Positions 1 to 4,730 of a DNA stretch of 8,522 nt are shown piece by piece. Position 1 is the first letter of the stretch. Each line of letters opens with the position of its first letter. The translations under genes were made by a program, and so were the position numbers. This DNA comes from an uncultured Bacteroidota bacterium. GTDB lineage: Bacteria > Bacteroidota > Bacteroidia > Flavobacteriales > Flavobacteriaceae. Where the stretch lies: NCBI GenBank assembly GCA_903837025.1, contig CAILTC010000094.1:1-8522 (forward strand), read 5' to 3'. The notes below the pieces were generated by a model. The model was not told the DNA's origin. It ran no database searches and was given only the letters and a program-made list of their open reading frames with translations.

Positions 1-72
1 GTGTGGTTGCAGAATGACAATGAACTCACTCTTCTATTCGTTAATACAGGAACACATAGCGAATTATTTTAA
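1..72 (+). CDS. C-terminal end of a YafQ-family (RelE superfamily) type II toxin, partial
   Basis: Frame 1 on the plus strand is open from the window edge to a TAA at 70-72 and gives 23 residues, beginning VWLQNDNELTLLF and ending NTGTHSELF. The end matches the C-terminus of YafQ-type mRNA interferases. E. coli YafQ ends in a very similar ...TGTHAALFG, where the His is a catalytic residue and the Phe is part of the active site. Both are present here as fragment residues 19 and 23. Known family role: ribosome-dependent mRNA cleavage, neutralised by a DinJ-type antitoxin. That antitoxin and the rest of the toxin would lie to the left, outside the window, so I cannot say whether the gene is intact. 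The gene converges on pdhC, with a shared terminator between them. The call rests on a short but characteristic segment. Confidence 0.72.
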   Translation: MWLQNDNELTLLFVNTGTHSELF

Positions 73-97
73 TTTTTTTTTAAAAGTATTTCCAAAA

Positions 98-132
98 AAA
101 ATCCCGTTTCTTTCAAAAAGAAACGGGATTTT
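98..132. terminator. Bidirectional intrinsic terminator between the toxin gene and pdhC
   Basis: Perfect inverted repeat: left arm 98-113 (AAAATCCCGTTTCTTT), right arm 117-132, with a 3-base loop 114-116. Read on the minus strand, the G/C part of the stem is followed by a run of eight T (complement of 94-101), which suits termination of the pdhA-pdhC transcript 20-55 bases after the pdhC stop. Read on the plus strand, the stem ends in TTTT followed by GTATT, which would serve the toxin gene. The rest of 73-152 is A/T-rich and holds no gene. Confidence 0.88.
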
Positions 133-152
133 GTATTATAAGTAACAAGCTA

Positions 153-1796
153 TTAGGCTAGCATTGTCACTGGGTTTTCGATGTATTGTTTCAAAGTTTG
201 CAAGAACTGTGCTCCGGTTGCCCCGTCGATAGTTCTGTGATCGCAAGCTAATGAAAGCATCATGGTATTTCCAACAACGATTTGACCGTTTTTAACCACT
301 GGTTTTTCTACAATCGCTCCTACTGAAAGGATGGCAGAATTGGGTTGGTTGATGATCGAGTTGAATTCAGTAATACCAAACATTCCAAGGTTAGAAATAG
401 TAAATGTACTTCCTTCCATTTCTGATGGTAATAATTTTTTGTTTTTGGCTCTGCCAGCAAGATCTCTTACGCTTGCTCCAATTTGAGATAAACTCATACC
501 GTCAGTAAACGGCAATACAGGAACAACTAATCCGTCTTCAACTGCAACAGCAACACCAATATTCACGTGATAGTTGATGGTGATTGCATCTGCTGACCAT
601 TGTGAATTAATTTTTGGGTGTTTTTTCAAAGCCAATGCGCTTGCTTTTATTACTAAATCGTTAAAAGATACTTTGGTATCTGGAACGCTATTGATGGTGG
701 CTCTTGATTTCATTGCTTCGTCCATAGTTACCTCAATTACCAAGTTGTAATGGGGTGCGGTAAACAAGGATTCTGCTAGACGTTTCGCAATGATTTTACG
801 CATTTGCGAATTCTTAATTTCTTCGGTTGCAACTTGTCCTGCAGGAATGTATGGTTTTGCGGCGGCAACAGTAGCTGGTTTTGCAGGTGTAGCTTCTTGC
901 TGTTGGCTGTTAGCTTTTGGCTCTTGGCTTCCAACTTTAAAGTTCTCTACATCACTTTTTGTGATACGTCCGTTTTCTCCAGAACCTTTTACTTGAGTTA
1001 ATTGAATTCCTTTTTCACCTGCAATTTTCTTAGCTAATGGTGAAGCCAAAATTCGTTGTCCGTCAGCAGCTGCTTCTTGAACAACTGGAGCGGCTTGTGT
1101 AGCAGTTGCAGTTTTTGCTTCTTCGGTTGCAACTGCGGCAGGAGCAGTTCCTCCTATTTTATAATTTTCGGCAATACCGCTAATGTCTGTTCCTTCTGGT
1201 CCGATGATGGCCAATAAGCTGTCAATTGGAGCAGATTGTCCTGCTTCAATACCGATGTATAATAAAGTACCTTCGTTGAAAGATTCGAATTCCATTGTTG
1301 CTTTATCGGTTTCGATTTCAGCAAGAATATCCCCTTCTGAGATTTTATCACCTATTTTTTTCAACCAAGTTGCTACAGTTCCTTCGGTCATGGTGTCACT
1401 CAAACGAGGCATAGTAACCACAATAACTCCTGCTGGTAAACTTGCTGACGTAGGTGCAACTGCAGTTGCTTCTTTTTTAACTTCTGTAGCAGCTGGAGCT
1501 TCTTCTTTTGCTGGAGCAGTTGCTGCACCTCCGCTAATTAAAGCGGAAATATCTTCGCCTTCAGTTCCTATAATTGCTAATAAAGAATCGATAGGTGCTG
1601 TTTCTCCGGCTTTAATTCCGATATATAAAAGAGTTCCTTCGTCAAAAGCTTCAAATTCCATTGTTGCTTTATCGGTTTCAATTTCGGCAAGAATGTCGCC
1701 TTCACTGATTTTGTCGCCTACTTTTTTTAACCAAGCTGCTACCGTTCCTTCCGTCATAGTATCGCTCAAACGAGGCATGTTAATAATTGTTGCCAT
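153..1796 (-). CDS. pdhC: Pyruvate dehydrogenase complex E2, dihydrolipoamide acetyltransferase
   Basis: This is the core E2 subunit of the PDH complex. It transfers acetyl groups from lipoyl-lysine to CoA in the cytoplasm. Domains seen in the 547 residues: lipoyl domain 1 (about 1-84, lipoyl Lys43 in ETDKATMEF); an Ala/Pro/Glu/Lys-rich linker; lipoyl domain 2 (about 125-206, Lys165 in the same motif); a second linker; the peripheral subunit-binding domain (about 249-286, ASPLAKKIA...GSGENGRITKSDV); a third Ala/Pro linker; and the acetyltransferase domain (about 325-547) with the catalytic DHRTIDG motif (His520, Asp524). The two lipoyl domains are nearly identical. The start ATG at 1794-1796 is chosen because it places MPRLSDTM seven residues in, as is usual for the family. 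It follows the pdhA stop by 8 bases, so the genes are co-transcribed. A strong terminator lies just downstream. The substrate is inferred to be pyruvate, from the adjacent pdhA and the PDH-type MPRLSDTMTEG signature, rather than 2-oxoglutarate or branched-chain acids. Confidence 0.96.
   Translation of the reverse strand: MATIINMPRLSDTMTEGTVAAWLKKVGDKISEGDILAEIETDKATMEFEAFDEGTLLYIGIKAGETAPIDSLLAIIGTEGEDISALISGGAATAPAKEEAPAATEVKKEATAVAPTSASLPAGVIVVTMPRLSDTMTEGTVATWLKKIGDKISEGDILAEIETDKATMEFESFNEGTLLYIGIEAGQSAPIDSLLAIIGPEGTDISGIAENYKIGGTAPAAVATEEAKTATATQAAPVVQEAAADGQRILASPLAKKIAGEKGIQLTQVKGSGENGRITKSDVENFKVGSQEPKANSQQQEATPAKPATVAAAKPYIPAGQVATEEIKNSQMRKIIAKRLAESLFTAPHYNLVIEVTMDEAMKSRATINSVPDTKVSFNDLVIKASALALKKHPKINSQWSADAITINYHVNIGVAVAVEDGLVVPVLPFTDGMSLSQIGASVRDLAGRAKNKKLLPSEMEGSTFTISNLGMFGITEFNSIINQPNSAILSVGAIVEKPVVKNGQIVVGNTMMLSLACDHRTIDGATGAQFLQTLKQYIENPVTMLA
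1170..1778 (-). repeat. Tandem duplication encoding the two lipoyl domains of PdhC
   Basis: Residues 7-84 and 129-206 of PdhC align without gaps at an offset of 122 codons (366 bases), with 9 differences in 78 positions. The DNA copies remain visibly similar: TCCATTGTTGCTTTATCGGT occurs at 1291 and again at 1657. Many third-position differences elsewhere show that the copies are not a very recent duplication. Each unit carries one lipoyl-lysine. The Ala/Pro/Lys linker between the units is not repeated. Confidence 0.9.
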
Positions 1797-1804
1797 AATT
1801 GATT

Positions 1805-2803
1805 TTATAATTTATGAGGTGTAAATGGATAGTTTTCTTGGTCGTAAACCACGTCGTATAATTGGGAAATTTCAGGATAAGGAGATTCTTCGGCGAATTT
1901 TACACATTCTTCTACTAAATCTTTCACTCTTTGGTCAATGGCGGCTATTTCTTCGTCAGTTGCATATTTTTGATCTTTGATTACGTCTAAAACTTGGGTA
2001 ATTGGATCAATTTTTTTGTATTCTTCTACCTCTTCTTTCGAACGGTATAATTGTGCATCCGACATCGAGTGGCCTCTATAACGGTAGGTTTTCATTTCTA
2101 GGAAAGTGGGTCCGCCACCGCTACGCGCTCTTTCGATTGCTTCGCTCATTGCTTCGGCTACTTTTACAGGATTCATTCCGTCAACCGGGCCACAAGGCAT
2201 TTCGTATCCTAGACCTAATTTCCAAATATCAGGATGATTGGCAGTTCTTTCTACAGAAGTTCCCATGGCATAACCGTTGTTTTCAACGATAAATACGACT
2301 GGAAGATTCCAAAGCATTGCCATATTAAAGGCTTCGTGAAGTGAACCTTGACGCGATGCACCATCACCAAAATAGGTCATTGTAACACCGCCAGTTTCAA
2401 AATATTTATCGGCAAAAGCTAATCCTGCTCCAAGCGGAATTTGACCTCCTACAATTCCGTGTCCACCATAAAAACGGTGTTCTTTTGAGAAAATGTGCAT
2501 AGAACCACCCATTCCTTTTGAGGTTCCAGTAGCTTTTCCCATAAGTTCTGCCATGATTCTTCTTGGATCTACTCCCATTCCGATAGGCTGAACGTGGTTT
2601 CTGTATGCGGTAATCATTTTGTCTTTGGTCAAGTCCATAGCGTGCAAAGCGCCTGCTAATACTGCCTCTTGGCCATTATATAAGTGGAGGAAACCTCTAA
2701 CTTTTTGTTGAATGTATAATGCTGCAAGTTTGTCTTCAAACTTTCTCCAAAGTAGCATGTCTTCGTACCACTTTAAATAAACCTCTTTTGTTACTTCTTT
2801 CAT
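1805..2803 (-). CDS. pdhA: Pyruvate dehydrogenase E1 component, alpha subunit
   Basis: This is the thiamine-diphosphate-dependent E1 alpha subunit, which with E1 beta decarboxylates pyruvate and reductively acetylates the lipoyl groups of PdhC. The 332 residues match the usual length of the E1 alpha family. The ThDP motif is visible as GDG at 146-148, followed by NN at 175-176 (GDGASRQGSLHEA...ENNGYAMGT). The active-site loop YRYRGHSMSD lies at 240-249, with the conserved His245. The N-terminal YEDMLLWRKFEDK and FLHLYNGQEA segments are also typical. The ATG at 2801-2803 fits the family start. The gene follows a Flavobacterium-type promoter at 2854-2882 and lies 8 bases upstream of pdhC. The E1 beta gene (pdhB) is not in the window and must lie elsewhere if the complex works. 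The motif order argues against 2-oxoglutarate E1, which is a single, much longer chain. Confidence 0.96.
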   Translation of the reverse strand: MKEVTKEVYLKWYEDMLLWRKFEDKLAALYIQQKVRGFLHLYNGQEAVLAGALHAMDLTKDKMITAYRNHVQPIGMGVDPRRIMAELMGKATGTSKGMGGSMHIFSKEHRFYGGHGIVGGQIPLGAGLAFADKYFETGGVTMTYFGDGASRQGSLHEAFNMAMLWNLPVVFIVENNGYAMGTSVERTANHPDIWKLGLGYEMPCGPVDGMNPVKVAEAMSEAIERARSGGGPTFLEMKTYRYRGHSMSDAQLYRSKEEVEEYKKIDPITQVLDVIKDQKYATDEEIAAIDQRVKDLVEECVKFAEESPYPEISQLYDVVYDQENYPFTPHKL

Positions 2804-2853
2804 CTGAATTTTTTCTTTCGCTTGTGTTGTTGTGTCATTGTAGACGATTCACG

Positions 2854-2882
2854 CAAAAATAGTTTTCATGCCAAATTTGCAA
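2854..2882 (-). promoter_or_regulatory. Candidate promoter of the pdhA-pdhC operon
   Basis: Read on the minus strand there is TTG (complement of 2880-2882), an 18-base spacer, then TATTTTTG (complement of 2854-2861). This fits the Flavobacterium consensus TTG-N17..23-TAnnTTTG. The -7 element ends about 50 bases before the pdhA ATG, a plausible leader length. It lies in the 141-base gap between cdd and pdhA. Nothing else in that gap has both elements at the right spacing. Confidence 0.6.
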
Positions 2883-2890
2883 GATGCAAA
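2876..2890. promoter_or_regulatory. Operator-like dyad over the -33 region of the pdhA promoter
   Basis: TTTGCA (2876-2881), a 3-base gap, then TGCAAA (2885-2890) form a perfect inverted repeat that covers the -33 TTG of the candidate promoter. An 8-base palindrome, CAAATTTG (2872-2879), overlaps it in the spacer. Such dyads can be regulator sites, but A/T-rich DNA produces short ones by chance. No regulator is named. Confidence 0.25.
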
Positions 2891-2944
2891 AATAAGACAT
2901 TCCAAGGAAGCATTAAAATATTAACGCTAATTTTTGATTTTTTT

Positions 2945-3427
2945 TTACAAGAACTTTTTATCAAACATAAAAGGGAGTAGGTTTTTTAGCGACTCCGATT
3001 TGTAAATAACACCAATTTCTCCCATAAAATAGATTTCTATTGGTAAGTCTTGATTGATTTCATATTCGGCTATCGATTGTCTGCAAGCACCGCAGGGTGG
3101 GATAGGAGTTGTTGTTTTATTCAAATCCGAAGCTGCGGTAATCGCCATTGTTATTATTTTTGCTTCGGGATAATTAGATCCTGCATAAAAAATGGCTACG
3201 CGTTCTGCGCAAAGTCCTGAGGGATAAGCAGCGTTTTCTTGGTTGGAACCCAAAATTATTTTCCCGTTATCTAATAAAATAGCGGCGCCAACTCTAAATT
3301 TTGAATAAGGAGCATAAGCCTTTTCTCTGGCTGTAACTGCTTGGCTCATTAAATCTTGAATGTCTGGGGCTAATTCCTGAATCGAATCGAAAACGGTAAA
3401 CTGGGTAGTAATTGTTATGTTTTTCAT
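2945..3427 (-). CDS. cdd: Cytidine deaminase
   Basis: This is a cytoplasmic zinc enzyme that deaminates cytidine and deoxycytidine to uridine and deoxyuridine for pyrimidine salvage. The 160 residues are somewhat longer than the roughly 130 of the minimal tetrameric class, with an N-terminal extension of about 25 residues. Motifs seen: YSKFRVGAA (41-49), a substrate-binding NQENAAYPSG (62-71), CAER (73-76, zinc ligand Cys73 and catalytic Glu75), and PCGACRQ (111-117, zinc ligands Cys112 and Cys115). Three Cys ligands mark the homotetrameric class, as opposed to the dimeric HAE class. The start ATG is at 3425-3427. It lies only 15 bases after a terminator-like hairpin and has no recognisable promoter in front of it, so expression probably depends on read-through from porV. 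It sits between T9SS and PDH genes with no evident functional link to either. Confidence 0.95.
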   Translation of the reverse strand: MKNITITTQFTVFDSIQELAPDIQDLMSQAVTAREKAYAPYSKFRVGAAILLDNGKIILGSNQENAAYPSGLCAERVAIFYAGSNYPEAKIITMAITAASDLNKTTTPIPPCGACRQSIAEYEINQDLPIEIYFMGEIGVIYKSESLKNLLPFMFDKKFL

Positions 3428-3439
3428 TCTTTATATTGG

Positions 3440-3480
3440 AAAAAAAATCCAAATTTCAAAGCGATGAAATTTGGATTTTT
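3440..3480 (-). terminator. Intrinsic terminator or attenuator between porV and cdd
   Basis: Perfect 15-bp inverted repeat: arms 3443-3457 and 3466-3480, with an 8-base loop 3458-3465. On the minus strand it is followed by a run of eight T (complement of 3440-3447), so it has the shape of a terminator for porV, 20-60 bases past its stop. The stem is mostly A/T (core CCAAATTTC/GAAATTTGG), so it may be leaky. The cdd ATG follows within 15 bases, so any transcript reaching cdd from porV must pass through it. Confidence 0.75.
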
Positions 3481-3500
3481 AGTTTTGAATTAATTTTTTT

Positions 3501-4679
3501 CTAATACTCGTCGTATTTATCTCCAAAATTAAATGTTAGAGAAAAGCGTAAGGTATTTTCTAAAGGATTATGCACTTTAGACGCAGAGAATAAATAAGAA
3601 ACATCAACTTTGACAACATTGTATTTGAAACCTGCACCCATAGATAAGAATTGTCTTGCTCCTTTATCTGGGCTTTCGTGAAAATAACCCAAACGCATGG
3701 CAAATGAATCTTGGTATAAGTATTCTGCGCCAAGCGAATACGTAACTTCTTTTAACTCTTCTTTGAAACCACCTGGAGCATCACCAAAGGATTGAAATGC
3801 GCCTGGTAGCCAGCCGATTGATTGGTAGTTAGTGTTTGCAATGGAGTAATCTTTGCTGTCAATAATACCATCATTGTTTAGATCGGTAACTGTTTGCGGG
3901 GTAGGTACTAATAGTTTGGCAAATTCTACGCTTACTCCCACTTTGTTATAATCATCAAGTATAAAATCGAATCCTGAACCTACTCTTAAGTTAGCAGGTA
4001 AGAAATTGGAGTTAAACTGAGTGTTGTCATAGCTAATTTTTGGACCTAGATTTTGAAAATTGAATCCCGCTCTCCATCTTCCATTAAAAGTTTCGTAGGC
4101 AATTTCGTCTGATTGATAAAATCCTGCCACATCAATAGCAAAAGAACTTGCTGCTGACGTGTCTGCATTATCTGTGGCTACTTTTAGGTTAGAACGAATG
4201 TATCTAGCGGCGACAGCCATAGAGAAATTTTCGCTTAATTTTAAGGAATAAGAACCGTCTAAAGCTAATTCGTTTGGGTTAACTGTTCTAGGAACTTCAA
4301 GAGGATCTCCAGTTTGTCGAAGTTCAATACTTCCTAGACCAAAAAAACGTAAACTAGTTGCAAAGGCACTTCTTCCTTCGGCACCAAATCTATTATAATA
4401 GTTTAGTTGTCCTAATGAGATGTCATTGACTAAGTTAGTTAGGTATGGGGTGTAACTAACCGAAAAACCTTGCTTGTCTAATGCAAAGGCATATTTTGCA
4501 GGATTCCATTGTTGCGAGAAAGCATCTGATGAGGTGGCAACTCCTTGGTCTGCCATACCTGCAGCTCTTGCATCGGCAGCGACCAATAAAAAAGGCACTC
4601 CAGTTGTGATTACATTTTGTTGTGCTTTTGCAAAGGGAATGATAAATAAACAGATAAAAAGTAATGCTATTTTTTTCAT
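3501..4679 (-). CDS. porV: Type IX secretion outer-membrane protein PorV (LptO)
   Basis: PorV is an outer-membrane beta-barrel of the FadL-like family. In the T9SS it collects cargo from the SprA translocon and carries it to the attachment complex, and it anchors PorU at the surface. In the 392 residues, a signal peptide occupies 1-19 (MKK, then a hydrophobic core, then AKA before QQ). Next come the PorV-type N-terminal segments TGVPFLLVAADARAAGMAD (26-44) and QQWNPAKYAF (56-65). The rest alternates as expected for beta strands and ends in LRFSLTFNFGDKYDEY, a usual barrel end. A loop at 266-277 has EF-hand spacing (DLNNDGIIDSKD). The ATG at 4677-4679 gives a clean signal peptide. The gene starts 37 bases after the porU stop and has its own candidate promoter. 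The porU-porV pairing is known from flavobacteria. The frame is intact. Confidence 0.95.
   Translation of the reverse strand: MKKIALLFICLFIIPFAKAQQNVITTGVPFLLVAADARAAGMADQGVATSSDAFSQQWNPAKYAFALDKQGFSVSYTPYLTNLVNDISLGQLNYYNRFGAEGRSAFATSLRFFGLGSIELRQTGDPLEVPRTVNPNELALDGSYSLKLSENFSMAVAARYIRSNLKVATDNADTSAASSFAIDVAGFYQSDEIAYETFNGRWRAGFNFQNLGPKISYDNTQFNSNFLPANLRVGSGFDFILDDYNKVGVSVEFAKLLVPTPQTVTDLNNDGIIDSKDYSIANTNYQSIGWLPGAFQSFGDAPGGFKEELKEVTYSLGAEYLYQDSFAMRLGYFHESPDKGARQFLSMGAGFKYNVVKVDVSYLFSASKVHNPLENTLRFSLTFNFGDKYDEY
3849..3884 (-). other. EF-hand-like calcium-binding loop within PorV
   Basis: Codons 266-277 of porV encode DLNNDGIIDSKD, which matches the canonical D-x-N-x-D-G-x-I-D-x-x-D/E spacing of EF-hand or dockerin-type loops. 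It sits in a polar stretch (about 257-290) between predicted strands, so it is likely in an extracellular loop of the barrel. Metal binding is inferred from spacing only. Confidence 0.5.
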
Positions 4680-4700
4680 TGAATTAGTTTGTTAATTGAG

Positions 4701-4730
4701 CAAATATAATATTTTATTAAAGGATTACAA
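4701..4730 (-). promoter_or_regulatory. Candidate promoter of porV
   Basis: On the minus strand there is TTG (complement of 4728-4730), a 19-base spacer, then TATATTTG (complement of 4701-4708). This matches the Flavobacterium consensus TTG-N17..23-TAnnTTTG. The -33 element overlaps the last codons of porU. The -7 element ends 21 bases before the porV ATG, giving a very short leader. It would allow porV expression independent of porU, which matters because porU is interrupted by a stop codon. Confidence 0.55.

Noticed and set aside
790..1001. Two overlapping plus-strand frames (68 and 65 codons) opposite the pdhC linker
   Set aside because: They are shadows of the PdhC subunit-binding and linker region, with no plausible start context or homology.
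1154..1351. 65-codon minus-strand frame inside pdhC
   Set aside because: Out-of-frame shadow of the second lipoyl domain.
1183..1824. 213-codon open frame on the plus strand opposite pdhC
   Set aside because: It is the antisense of the two lipoyl repeats. Its length comes from the low stop frequency opposite Ala/Glu/Thr-rich coding sequence. The product has no recognisable domain, and pdhC is unambiguous.
2002..2292. 96-codon plus-strand frame opposite pdhA
   Set aside because: Antisense shadow of a well-supported gene; the composition does not look like a real protein.
2887..2894. Second TATTTTTG upstream of pdhA as another promoter
   Set aside because: No TTG lies 17-23 bases upstream of it; the only one nearby is at 9 bases.
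2910..2927. 7-bp hairpin with a G-T pair between cdd and pdhA as a cdd terminator
   Set aside because: The stem is short and almost all A/T, and no T-tract follows on the minus strand.
3524..3531. TAATTTTG in the 3' end of porV as a cdd promoter
   Set aside because: It fits TAnnTTTG but has no TTG at 17-23 bases, and the transcript would still have to cross the terminator hairpin.
4474..4695. 73-codon plus-strand frame opposite the porV start
   Set aside because: It is the reverse of the PorV signal peptide and N-terminus.
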